A DNA stretch of 47,301 bases, taken from the NCBI GenBank assembly GCA_017465545.1, contig JAFTVY010000075.1:1-47301 (forward strand), given 5' to 3'. Positions 1-7,488 of this stretch are shown here, piece after piece. Positions within the stretch are counted from its first letter, which is position 1; each line of letters starts with the position of its first letter. The notes beneath the pieces are model-generated. The model had not been told where the DNA came from, did no database searches, and worked only from the letters and a program-made list of their open reading frames with translations. The stretch is from Ruminiclostridium sp. (GTDB lineage: Bacteria; Bacillota; Clostridia; Oscillospirales; Ruminococcaceae). Both the position numbers and the translations under genes were made by a program.

Positions 1-939
1 ACAGCCTACAAGTTCAGAATGAAGGCTTATTCTGTTACAAAGTACGGCGATACTATCTATGGCGACAAGACGGAAACTCTGACAGCAAACACTCAGGCAT
101 CAGCAGTAACAGGTCTTGCTCTTAAGAGCAGAAGTGCTTCCGCACTCCGCCTCAAGTGGACAAAGAACACGGCAGTTGACGGTTATATCATCGAGCAGAA
201 GATTGATGGCAAGTGGGTACAGATTGCCGATATTGACAGCTATGCAACCACCGAATACAAGGTAACTGGACTCAGCGCTTCTGCAAAGTACAGCTTCAGA
301 ATGAAGGCTTATGCTATCACAAAGTACGGCGATAAGACTTATAGCGGATATACAAGCACGCTCAGTAAGACTACAAGCCCTGCAAACGTTACAGGTCTTG
401 TGATAGGCGGCAGAGCAGGTAATGCTCTTCGCCTCAACTGGGATAAGAACACCTCCGCTGACGGCTATATAATCGAGCAGTACAAGGGTGGCAAGTGGAC
501 ACAGATTGCGGATATAACCAACAATGCAACAACCACCTACAGAATTGATGGTCTTTCACCTGCAACTCAGTACAAGTTCAGAGTAAAGGCATACAATATG
601 GTTGGTACGACCGCGCTCTACAGCAACTACACAGCAACACTTGCGGCTTATACAAATCCTTCTGCGGTATCAGGTCTTAAAATCGCAGGCAAGGCAGGTA
701 CAGCCCTTCGTCTTGGCTGGACACAGAACACCACCGCTGACGGATATATCATCGAACAGTATATCGATGGCAAGTGGACACGTATTGCCAGAATAGCAGG
801 TAATGAAACCTTATCCTACAGAGTAGAAAATCTCACAAAGGCTACCACCTACAAATTCAGAGTAGCAACCTACAACATTGAGGATAACGTTGCATACTAC
901 GGCGCATACGTAACTGTAAACGGCAGAACAACAGAATAA
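1..939 (+). CDS. Secreted FN3-repeat protein, C-terminal part (5' end missing here)
   Basis: The frame is open from base 1, so the gene starts outside the left edge. It encodes about 312 residues made of repeated fibronectin type III modules of about 90 residues. Each carries the recurring core 'ADGYIIEQY.DGKW.QIADI' followed by 'Y.V.GL...T.YKFR.KAY'. No catalytic motif is visible; FN3 modules in secreted bacterial enzymes usually act as spacers or carbohydrate/cell-wall contact units. It ends at a TAA at 937-939, just before a bidirectional hairpin terminator. Bases 1-141 are identical to 47161-47301 and in the same reading frame, so this is most likely the missing 3' end of the CHAP-ricin-FN3 gene starting at 44221 (joined length 1292 residues). 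The alternative is a second paralogous gene. Confidence 0.85.
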   Translation, partial: TAYKFRMKAYSVTKYGDTIYGDKTETLTANTQASAVTGLALKSRSASALRLKWTKNTAVDGYIIEQKIDGKWVQIADIDSYATTEYKVTGLSASAKYSFRMKAYAITKYGDKTYSGYTSTLSKTTSPANVTGLVIGGRAGNALRLNWDKNTSADGYIIEQYKGGKWTQIADITNNATTTYRIDGLSPATQYKFRVKAYNMVGTTALYSNYTATLAAYTNPSAVSGLKIAGKAGTALRLGWTQNTTADGYIIEQYIDGKWTRIARIAGNETLSYRVENLTKATTYKFRVATYNIEDNVAYYGAYVTVNGRTTE

Positions 940-945
940 CGAAAA

Positions 946-976
946 TCCGCCTCGCTGATTTTTTCAGCGGGGCGGA
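946..976. terminator. Bidirectional terminator between convergent genes
   Basis: Two 13-base arms (946-958 and 964-976) pair around a TTTTT loop, with A/T-rich tracts on both sides (AAAA before, AAATTTTATT after). It lies in the 42-bp gap between the plus-strand FN3 gene and the minus-strand 2H phosphoesterase gene, and so can end transcription from both. Confidence 0.8.
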
Positions 977-981
977 AAATT

Positions 982-1404
982 TTATTCAGTTACAAGCTCT
1001 CCATCCTCTGTCACAACGCCATACGTTGCTGTAAGCCTTACTATCGGCACGGGGTAAAAATCCACGTATCTTGTATTTACCGAATGTCCGTCCACGGTTA
1101 CCGTAAGCGTGATATGGGGGACTTCTACCGATTGGCACAAGGCTTTAAGCTCCTCGTTATCGGTTTCTATCTTAACAAACAAGCCTTCGTTTTCGTCATC
1201 GTAGCCGTAGCCTGTGACTATGACCTCTGCCTTTGTACCCACAAGGCTGTAATCCTGGTTCTCAGGTCTGAACTGTATGGTTATATGTGGTCTTTTTATC
1301 ACTCTGTCATATCTTCCATCTGTAATATGACGGATTTTTTCCCACATATAATCAAAATCCAGAAAAAGCCCTGAATAATAAATTTTATCGTTTCTTACGG
1401 TCAT
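982..1404 (-). CDS. Putative 2H phosphoesterase (LigT/cyclic phosphodiesterase-like), 140 aa
   Basis: The protein carries two His-x-Thr motifs in similar settings, RPHITIQF at residues 38-45 (H40, T42) and VPHITLTV at 96-103 (H97, T99). A pair of HxT/S motifs about 50-60 residues apart is the hallmark of the 2H phosphoesterase superfamily, which opens 2',3'-cyclic phosphates or hydrolyses 2'-5' oligonucleotide linkages. Length (140 aa) is short but possible for a single-domain 2H enzyme. It is the last gene of a four-gene minus-strand operon; its start overlaps the end of the preceding membrane-protein gene by 20 bp, suggesting translational coupling. No signal peptide is visible. The family call rests on motifs only; the substrate is unknown. 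Pairing with a P-loop kinase is reminiscent of RNA-end healing, but that is inference. Confidence 0.6.
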   Translation of the reverse strand: MTVRNDKIYYSGLFLDFDYMWEKIRHITDGRYDRVIKRPHITIQFRPENQDYSLVGTKAEVIVTGYGYDDENEGLFVKIETDNEELKALCQSVEVPHITLTVTVDGHSVNTRYVDFYPVPIVRLTATYGVVTEDGELVTE

Positions 1405-2701
1405 TCTTACTTCTGTCCTTCCTGCGGAATATGAGGCTTATCAGAATATATATAAGTATTGCGACGGGCGCCGCCGCAAAGATTATGGTCGGTATCTGTT
1501 TATACTCTCCGAACAGCTCGGCAATCTGAACCCCGTCTGCTACAGCGGAGAAAACGCTGAGTAAGGACAATAGCAGAATAGAATTGTTGAGTCGTTTATC
1601 TCTTTCTCTCTGTTCCTTCTTTTCAGCGGCTATTCTTATTTCGCTGAGGGATTTGAGAGGCTCTCTTACGTCCTCGTACATCTGTTCAAGCGAAAACGCC
1701 GAATAGGTCTTTTCGTATATTTTCTGATACTGCGGTACTTCAGTTACTCTTGCAAATACGAAATCTGCTTCAAACCTATAAAGATTATGGCGGTATTCCT
1801 CCAGTTTATTCAGGTTATCACAATCACTTGTGCCGGTTTCTGTCAGAAAGGTATACAGCGTGTACTTCTGATGCAGTAAAATGACGTACATAAGAAGGTA
1901 CTGCTCATTGAAATTCTCATAGAATTTACTTTTTAAGAATTCTCCCTGCTTGCCATCCGTATTCATAATGCAGACGGAGGCTTCTGAGGAAATTCCCCAG
2001 ACAAGGTCGTTTACGGAACGGAAGGTGATATCCTCAAAATCATCATTAAGCAGTGGCAGGAAATTCTTGCTGTAGCCTCTGCGAAGATAGAAAAGCTCCA
2101 GCTCGTAGTCATCCTTCTTCGGCAGATCCACAAGAGTCAGCATATTTGCTCTTTCCGTTTCGTCATTGGCGTAGCAGAATATATCGTACTTCACAACGCC
2201 GTCAAATATACGGAGCATATTCTTTGCGGCGTCGTACAGAGTGATGCCCTTATCCTTTTCGGCACCGTATTTATATATGCTTGTGCGGGATACCTTTTTC
2301 AGATAATACTGGGCGTTGGATATGTAAAGATAGTCGGTCTCCTCATAGGATAATTTAAGAGAGATAATACCTACCCCCGTACTGAAGCAATACATATGTA
2401 CGCCAAGCACCCTGAAGCTATGCTCATAGTCATCGCCCTTTATGTAGAAAACGTCCTCCTTGGTGCCAAGGCCATAGTCGGCTCTGCATTCCTTTTTCAT
2501 TGTATAATGATAGCAACGGCACTTATCCGTATTCTGCATATTGAATTTTTCTGCAACGTATTTCAGCAGATACTTTACCTCTACCTGATACGTCTCCCAT
2601 ATCGGACTACTGCCGACTTTATTTACGACCTTTTCAAAGTTGCCTGCCCCCATATAGCTGAAGGGCAGAAAAATATAGGATATATTATTTCTGAAAGCCA
2701 T
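1385..2701 (-). CDS. Unknown protein with C-terminal membrane anchor, 438 aa
   Basis: I do not recognise a family. The first ~365 residues look soluble and mixed alpha/beta, with many aromatic residues and several cysteines. A charged, probably helical stretch at ~355-380 (SEIRIAAEKKEQRERDKRLN) leads into two hydrophobic segments at ~382-400 and ~410-428, and the tail is strongly basic (FRRKDRSKNDRKKR). This predicts a cytoplasmic N-terminal domain anchored by a C-terminal two-helix hairpin. That broad layout resembles CorA-like channels and membrane-attached effectors of bacterial conflict systems, without sequence proof. It lies 6 bp after the P-loop kinase and overlaps the 2H phosphoesterase start by 20 bp, so it belongs to one operon. 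A ribosome binding site (AGGGAG) precedes the ATG. Confidence 0.75.
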   Translation of the reverse strand: MAFRNNISYIFLPFSYMGAGNFEKVVNKVGSSPIWETYQVEVKYLLKYVAEKFNMQNTDKCRCYHYTMKKECRADYGLGTKEDVFYIKGDDYEHSFRVLGVHMYCFSTGVGIISLKLSYEETDYLYISNAQYYLKKVSRTSIYKYGAEKDKGITLYDAAKNMLRIFDGVVKYDIFCYANDETERANMLTLVDLPKKDDYELELFYLRRGYSKNFLPLLNDDFEDITFRSVNDLVWGISSEASVCIMNTDGKQGEFLKSKFYENFNEQYLLMYVILLHQKYTLYTFLTETGTSDCDNLNKLEEYRHNLYRFEADFVFARVTEVPQYQKIYEKTYSAFSLEQMYEDVREPLKSLSEIRIAAEKKEQRERDKRLNNSILLLSLLSVFSAVADGVQIAELFGEYKQIPTIIFAAAPVAILIYILISLIFRRKDRSKNDRKKR

Positions 2702-2707
2702 TTATTA

Positions 2708-3199
2708 TCACTCCCTGCTATTCAGTATAACCAGATTATATTCTTCATCTGTGGGTATTTCAAAAAGGGACAGAACCTTGTTTTTCAGTCCTTCATCCAC
2801 GTAGAAATCAGAACCGCCCTCACCCTTTTCTATTCTTTCGTTACGCTCCTTGATATTTCTTTCCCAGTCGGCATCGGAAATATCAATATAAAGCATAAAG
2901 CTCTGTACCTCATTATCAGAAAGGAATTTTCTTATTTCCTCTCTGTCCGACTTTGTCCAGAAGCCCCAGTCGAGAACAACGTCTGTTCCCGCCTTTGCTA
3001 TTTCAGCAGCCTTCAGGCGAAGATACAGATTCACTCTTTTTGCAAACTCATTATAGAATTCGCCCTGCTGATTATCTATAAGCAGCTTTGTTGCTTCGTC
3101 GGTGGAAAGGATAACTGCATTTTTTTCATCACGGATTTTTTTTGCATAGTAGCTTTTACCACTACATATCTTACCGCATATCAAAAATATCTGTGCCAT
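2708..3199 (-). CDS. Small P-loop kinase/ATPase, 163 aa
   Basis: The N-terminus is a Walker A loop (GKICSGKS, residues 9-16) directly after a hydrophobic beta strand (MAQIFLIC), as in small AAA-type nucleotide or polynucleotide kinases (the COG0645/COG4639 or zeta-toxin-like group). A second acidic strand, TDVVLDWGFW (about residues 72-81), fits the Walker B/acceptor-binding position. A basic, glutamate-rich 'lid-like' region (RNIKERNERIEKGEGG) follows at about 113-128. The length is typical of a single-domain kinase. The start is set by GAGGAG seven bases upstream of the ATG. It begins 2 bp after the dNTPase stop. The phosphoryl acceptor cannot be read from sequence; RNA 5'-OH, a nucleoside or a small molecule are all possible. 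Confidence 0.7.
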   Translation of the reverse strand: MAQIFLICGKICSGKSYYAKKIRDEKNAVILSTDEATKLLIDNQQGEFYNEFAKRVNLYLRLKAAEIAKAGTDVVLDWGFWTKSDREEIRKFLSDNEVQSFMLYIDISDADWERNIKERNERIEKGEGGSDFYVDEGLKNKVLSLFEIPTDEEYNLVILNSRE

Positions 3200-3201
3200 A
3201 T

Positions 3202-4410
3202 TTACTCCTCAAAATAGGATTTGTATTCTATAGAAAGTCCGCTGTCCGGGAACAGATGCTTATGAAGCTCCACGAAATAGTCATCGGTCATACTTGCAAT
3301 ATAATCGGCTACTATCTGATTCGGCTCCTCGCTTAAATAGTCATAGTCCTCATAATATTTAAGTCCGTCCTTTATGTAGGCTATGTGATGTCTGTAAATT
3401 ACCGAGTCTTCCTTTTTCTTTATCACGTCAGAAAGCAGGCTGTAATAGATGTCACAGAACATAGGTGCTATAGTGTTATCGTAAAGCTCGCTTACAGAGG
3501 GATTCAGATAGATATGTGCATAGTTGTCCTTTTTTGCCTTGCTGATAGCTTTATAGGTATCGTCGCTGAGCTTCAGGTAATTTTTACCGTAGCTGTTATT
3601 TACAATATCCACAACCAGATTATTTATTATTTCTGCATTGGTATTTCCTATAGCTTCAAGCTCGTCAAATCTGAAGTTTTCATCTATCATCTTTGCTGTA
3701 ATAGCATCCTGTCTGTCCTTACCAACGTAGGCTATAATATCGCTTATTCTTACAACACAGCCCTCAAGAGTCATAGGGACAAGAGTTTTTATCGCTTCGC
3801 CACCCGACGTATAGCACTTCTCTACCCTGCTATCGTATTCAGCAAAGCCGTCAAGGTTACAGGGGCAGTATCTGCTCATTTCAAATTCGCCGTTATGGCA
3901 CAGAACTCCGTCCAGCACCTGCAGGCTGACGTTTCTTTTATAAAGAATATCCAGCACTCTTGTACTGTGTACGTTATGATTAAAGTATCTGCCGGTTTCC
4001 TTATGCATAAGCTCGCTTAAAAATCTCTCGCCTGCGTGACCGAAGGGAGTATGTCCTATATCGTGGCCTAAAGCGATAGCCTCGATAAGATCAAGATTCA
4101 GTCCCAATAGTCTTCCTATATTTCTTGCTATTCTTGATACAAGCTGTACGTGTAATCCTCTTCTTGTAATATCATCGTTATGATAGAAGGAAAACACCTG
4201 AGTTTTATCGTTATAGCGGTTATATAAGGGCAGATGCAGTATCTTATCTATGTCACGGGCATAGGAGGGGCGCAGAACCGTATTTCTGTCCCTTTCCATG
4301 TTTCTTCTTACGGCGTTTTCATCCAGCGCTCTGTAAGGATTGGGTATATTATTATTTCTGTCATTTACTATCTGCTGTTCAATTTCAGGCAACAATTTCT
4401 GATAATTCAT
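3202..4410 (-). CDS. dgt: HD-domain deoxynucleoside triphosphate triphosphohydrolase (dGTPase-like), 402 aa
   Basis: The central motif GHDIGHTPFGHAGE (residues 115-128) is characteristic of dGTPase/dNTPase HD hydrolases, which cut dNTPs to deoxynucleoside plus tripolyphosphate. The metal-binding set is visible as H87 (GLHVQL), H116-D117 and a downstream aspartate in VVRISDIIAYVGKD. The family's N-terminal arginine-rich segment and a TQVF motif (residues 70-73) are also present. At 402 residues it matches the shorter dNTPase class. It is the first gene of the four-gene operon, with GGAGAGG before the ATG and a TTGCAA-N17-TATACT promoter at 4444-4472. A housekeeping role in dNTP balance or spontaneous-mutation control is possible. 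Because dGTPases can also act as anti-phage dNTP-depletion enzymes, and because of the neighbours, a defence role is worth considering. Confidence 0.88.
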   Translation of the reverse strand: MNYQKLLPEIEQQIVNDRNNNIPNPYRALDENAVRRNMERDRNTVLRPSYARDIDKILHLPLYNRYNDKTQVFSFYHNDDITRRGLHVQLVSRIARNIGRLLGLNLDLIEAIALGHDIGHTPFGHAGERFLSELMHKETGRYFNHNVHSTRVLDILYKRNVSLQVLDGVLCHNGEFEMSRYCPCNLDGFAEYDSRVEKCYTSGGEAIKTLVPMTLEGCVVRISDIIAYVGKDRQDAITAKMIDENFRFDELEAIGNTNAEIINNLVVDIVNNSYGKNYLKLSDDTYKAISKAKKDNYAHIYLNPSVSELYDNTIAPMFCDIYYSLLSDVIKKKEDSVIYRHHIAYIKDGLKYYEDYDYLSEEPNQIVADYIASMTDDYFVELHKHLFPDSGLSIEYKSYFEE

Positions 4411-4443
4411 AGATACCTCTCCGCTATTGATTGTTATAGCTTT

Positions 4444-4472
4444 AGTATAGCATAAATCTTTGATTTTTGCAA
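4444..4472 (-). promoter_or_regulatory. Sigma-A promoter of the dNTPase operon
   Basis: On the minus strand, TTGCAA (4467-4472) and TATACT (4444-4449) are separated by exactly 17 bases, about 35 bases upstream of the dNTPase ATG. A 26-bp perfect dyad (4471-4496) overlaps the -35 box and could be an operator or a transcription-blocking hairpin. Confidence 0.65.
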
Positions 4473-4496
4473 TAAGCTACCACTCGGTAGCTTATT
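4471..4496. repeat. Perfect 11-bp inverted repeat at the dNTPase promoter
   Basis: AATAAGCTACC-ACTC-GGTAGCTTATT is a perfect hairpin/dyad. A half-copy of its centre (CCACTCGGTA) recurs at 4501-4510. It sits directly against the -35 box of the dNTPase operon promoter, so a regulatory role is plausible; alternatively it is part of the neighbouring palindromic repeat cluster. Confidence 0.6.
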
Positions 4497-4540
4497 TTAA
4501 CCACTCGGTAAAAAAGGGTTGTTTCCTTATATCATATATG

Positions 4541-4831
4541 ATATAATAACCACAAATGGTTATTATATATATTTATTTCAACTGTCCTCGCAGATTCGCA
4601 AATCGGAGATTTGCTCCCTGCGGATCGGACGATTATACCATAACCTTGCGGTTATGATATAATAACCACAAGTGGTTATTATACTTTTATTTAAATTGTC
4701 CTCGCAGATTCGCAAATCGGAGATTTGCTTCCTGCGGATCGGACGATTATACCATAACCTTGCGGTTATGGTATAATAACCACAAACGGTTATTATACTT
4801 TTATTTCAACCGCAAACGGCTATTATACCCT
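4541..4831. repeat. Tandem 114-bp palindrome-rich intergenic repeat (about 2.3 copies)
   Basis: A unit of 114 bp is repeated head to tail: the core TGTCCTCGCAGATTCGCAAA starts at 4583 and again at 4697 with very few differences, and a further partial end follows. Each unit contains three hairpins: GCAAATC-GGA-GATTTGC nested in GCAG/CTGC, CATAACC-TTGC-GGTTATG, and ATAATAACC-acaaNN-GGTTATTAT (11-bp arms at 4541-4568). The block fills the gap between the dNTPase promoter and the lipoprotein gene. It resembles small non-coding palindromic repeat elements spread through genomes, not CRISPR. TATAAT lies inside the last stem, so copies could also supply -10 boxes. Confidence 0.8.
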
Positions 4832-4859
4832 TATTTCTAAAAACACAAAGGAGAATCCG

Positions 4860-5420
4860 ATGAAAAAGACTGTTATTTTACTTTTATCCGCAATTTTACT
4901 TATTTCCACCGGCTGTAGCACAGGGAAAACGGTAAGTGCCACGTCATCCGTGACGGAAGGCACAGCTTCTGTAGATAAAATGGAGTATGAATTCTACGTG
5001 GAAAGCTTTAATTTTTACATGGACAGCTATACCGATACCAGTGAGAAACAGCAGGAAGTCATGGAAAAGCTGAATCAGACAACCTCGGCTGAGAACGTAA
5101 ATTTTGAGGAACTAAAAAAAGTGTATGAGCTTTGCATATCGGCACTTGATGATTTTTACGAGCTGTCCTGCCCCGAAAATATAAAAGCGGAGCATGAGGA
5201 ATTTATGGCTCAGATAGAAACAGAAAAGGAAATCTACGAACTGATGCTACGTCAGATTTATTTTGAAGAGAACAAGGAAACGCTGACAGATGCCGAAAAA
5301 GAAGAGCAGACGACTGTATCAGAACGACTTACCAAGCTTCTGACTTTTGACGAAAACGCTCCTACGCTGTGGGATCTGCGAACCAAGGTTATTGATGCGG
5401 CATATAAATACTGCGGATAA
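4860..5420 (+). CDS. Small lipoprotein, helical, 186 aa
   Basis: The N-terminus is a classic lipoprotein signal: two lysines, a hydrophobic run and the lipobox STGC, giving a mature N-terminal cysteine at residue 19. The rest is highly charged and probably all helical (long Glu/Lys-rich stretches, for example TDAEKEEQTTVSERLTKL). No known domain is recognised. AAAGGAG lies upstream of the ATG. It is a lone plus-strand gene between two minus-strand operons, ends at a strong hairpin terminator, and sits right after the palindromic repeat block. Its location predicts an extracytoplasmic, membrane-tethered product; function unknown. Confidence 0.8.
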   Translation: MKKTVILLLSAILLISTGCSTGKTVSATSSVTEGTASVDKMEYEFYVESFNFYMDSYTDTSEKQQEVMEKLNQTTSAENVNFEELKKVYELCISALDDFYELSCPENIKAEHEEFMAQIETEKEIYELMLRQIYFEENKETLTDAEKEEQTTVSERLTKLLTFDENAPTLWDLRTKVIDAAYKYCG

Positions 5421-5424
5421 AACA

Positions 5425-5454
5425 AATCCGACGTTGGTTATTCAACGTCGGATT
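5425..5454. terminator. Bidirectional Rho-independent terminator
   Basis: AATCCGACGTTG (5425-5436) pairs perfectly with CAACGTCGGATT (5443-5454) across a 6-base loop. A TATTTTTT-like tract follows on the plus strand and TTTGTTTTA on the minus strand. It ends the lipoprotein transcript and the 24.4-to-5.5 kb minus-strand operon ending in the TIR-LRR gene. Confidence 0.85.
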
Positions 5455-5459
5455 ATTTT

Positions 5460-7283
5460 TTAGTTTTCAAGAAGTATATTTGCGGCATCGCCAACGTATA
5501 GCTTCTTTTCTTCTATTATATTCTCATAGGAATCTATAAGCTCACAGCCGTAAAGCTTGCTTACTTCAAGCTGCTTGTCAAGGGGTACGTTTCTCAGCTT
5601 TAACTGACTGTAATCCACCTTTTTATAATCTGTACTGCCGTTGTAATCCGCAACAAGAACCGAGGTCTTTACCTTCTGTATCACAGAAGGATCGGACAGA
5701 GCCGTATCACACAGATTAAGGTATCTTGTGCGACTGTCACAGCTTATATCAAGCTTTGTCAGAGGGTTATCCGAAAGATCAAGAACGTCACTGAACACGT
5801 TATCACCTGTATGAGTTACCGTAACGTCTGTTATCTTATTACCTGACAGCAATACGGCATCCAGCTCGTCGTCGAATCCGAGACCACTTACAGTCCTGAT
5901 GTTGTTATTTCTTGCACTGACTCCGCAAAGCAGGGGGAGCTTATCAAGATTCAAGGATTCAATTCCGTTGCCGTCTATCATAAGATATTTTAATGACGTG
6001 AAGCTGTAGATAGTCTCCATATCAATGATTCCCGTGTTGTTGAGATTCAGATATTTAAGCGTATCCTTCGTATTACTGAGTACAGATAAATCAGATATTC
6101 TGTTATCATCTGCGCAAAGCTTTTCCAGTACCGTAACGTTATCAATACCATCAAGAGAATCAAGCTCATTATCAGAAACGTACAGCTCTTTAAGAGCAAT
6201 ACAGTCTTCAAGCCCCGCAAGGCTCTTAAGCTTATTTGAGCACAGCGACAGAATCTCCAGCTTCTGGCATCCGTCAAGAGCAGAAAGTCCGCTGATTTCG
6301 TTGTTATCTGCATAAAGGCTTACTATCTTTTCAATATTCTTTATACTGTCAAGACTTGTTATCTTGTTGCTACTTATATCAAGTCTTGTAAAATAACGTG
6401 AGCCTGAAATATCGATAGCAGACAGCTGTTCGTCAGTCAGTCCGCAGTTGATTATTTTAAGCGTTGACAGTTTTTCGTTTTTTATCACACTTAAATCAGA
6501 GGCTGTTATATTGCAGTCGATAAGCGACAGGGTTCTTAAATCTCCGAAGGCACCGAGAGCGGATATATCCTCCTGAGTAACGGTTTTGCCCGTTACCTCT
6601 ATCACGTCCTCAGAATTACGGTAGGTATTACCTGCAAAGCTTACGGTAGTAAGTACGTTCACCAGCACAACAACAAACACGATTGCCGCTACAACTCCGC
6701 CGATGCAGGCGACAAGCTTCCACCATTCGGGCTTTGCCGTGGTACCTTTCTGCTTATCTGCTATTTCAGGCTTTTTAGCAGGTGCGTGTCCGATAACTGT
6801 CTGTGCTGTCACCTGAGGCGTTGATGCCTTCTCTGTGGGAGTCTGTAGTGCGGGCTTCTCTGTAACAACTGCAGTCGGTTCTTCCGTATTGCTGATTCCG
6901 ATTATATCAAAAAGCCTTTGATACGCCTTATCGATATCCTTATACGCCTCTATCCTCTGAACGTTTGATAAGTAGAATTCAAATTCACTTTTAAGCTCAC
7001 ATTCTTCAATCATAAAGGGGAGTATGCGCTTATTAAGATTTATAGCTCTGTCAAGCTCTCTTGGAACCCATTTTGATTTCTGAACGTTATAGGACAGAAT
7101 AAGGATAAAGAATTCGCATTTTTCTATAGCCGAAGGAATTTCCGCCGCATAGCTCGAGCCTACCGAAATACTTTCCGGCGCAAGCCAGCAGGATATACCC
7201 TTAGCTTCAAGCGTTTTCTTTACCCTCAGGGCATGGTGATATTCTTCGGATTTATAGCTTATAAATACTTTTTCATCCGCCAC
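5460..7283 (-). CDS. TIR - transmembrane - leucine-rich-repeat protein, 607 aa
   Basis: Residues 1-128 form a TIR domain: it starts with KVFISYKSEEYHHAL, has the box-2 region CWLAPESI (32-39), and carries SKWVPREL with E76 in the position of the catalytic glutamate of NAD-cleaving TIRs. A Pro/Thr-rich linker follows (~133-185), then one membrane segment (~188-213, WWKLVACIGGVVAAIVFVVV). From ~245 to ~530 there are about a dozen LRRs of ~22 residues, similar to SDS22/internalin repeats. With no signal peptide, the TIR should be cytosolic and the LRRs outside, a Toll-like-receptor layout in reverse order. The start is GTG, chosen because AAGGAG lies 9 bases upstream. It is the last gene of the secretion operon, 205 bp after the toxin. 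It may sense or respond to secreted toxin; it could also be an abortive-infection NADase. Confidence 0.85.
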   Translation of the reverse strand: MADEKVFISYKSEEYHHALRVKKTLEAKGISCWLAPESISVGSSYAAEIPSAIEKCEFFILILSYNVQKSKWVPRELDRAINLNKRILPFMIEECELKSEFEFYLSNVQRIEAYKDIDKAYQRLFDIIGISNTEEPTAVVTEKPALQTPTEKASTPQVTAQTVIGHAPAKKPEIADKQKGTTAKPEWWKLVACIGGVVAAIVFVVVLVNVLTTVSFAGNTYRNSEDVIEVTGKTVTQEDISALGAFGDLRTLSLIDCNITASDLSVIKNEKLSTLKIINCGLTDEQLSAIDISGSRYFTRLDISSNKITSLDSIKNIEKIVSLYADNNEISGLSALDGCQKLEILSLCSNKLKSLAGLEDCIALKELYVSDNELDSLDGIDNVTVLEKLCADDNRISDLSVLSNTKDTLKYLNLNNTGIIDMETIYSFTSLKYLMIDGNGIESLNLDKLPLLCGVSARNNNIRTVSGLGFDDELDAVLLSGNKITDVTVTHTGDNVFSDVLDLSDNPLTKLDISCDSRTRYLNLCDTALSDPSVIQKVKTSVLVADYNGSTDYKKVDYSQLKLRNVPLDKQLEVSKLYGCELIDSYENIIEEKKLYVGDAANILLEN

Positions 7284-7309
7284 TTTTCTTTCTCCTTAAT
7301 TAATGTTAC

Positions 7310-7440
7310 TACGTTATAGTCGGCTGTTCACATCCATAAATTTGAAAAGGTCTGCGATACTGATTTTTACAAAGGGACAAATCGCATTATTGCGCAGGCT
7401 GTGAGTGACGTCTGTTATACCGACTATTCCGAATAGCAAG
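7310..7440 (-). pseudogene. Possible decayed gene fragment after the toxin
   Basis: The 205 bp between the toxin stop and the TIR gene has no intact gene of useful length. One minus-strand frame reads for about 42 codons with protein-like composition, ending in IADLFKFMDVNSRL and then a stop. It has no ATG and is preceded by TGA TGA. It could be the tail of a lost immunity gene or just chance coding potential. No hairpin terminator is visible in the gap, so transcription may run on into the TIR gene. Confidence 0.25.
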
Positions 7441-7488
7441 ACTCATCAGAATCTGAAAACAGCTACGACATAATCGGCACCGCACCTT

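Noticed and set aside
2396..3217. Long plus-strand frame (273 aa) across the kinase gene
   Set aside because: It is antisense to two well-supported minus-strand genes, has no ribosome binding site and an odd, cysteine/isoleucine-heavy composition.
3385..4020. Plus-strand frame (211 aa) inside the dNTPase gene
   Set aside because: Opposite-strand shadow of a clear dNTPase with conserved HD motifs.
4541..4831. CRISPR array
   Set aside because: Only about two units, no distinct spacers, units are internally palindromic and there are no cas genes.
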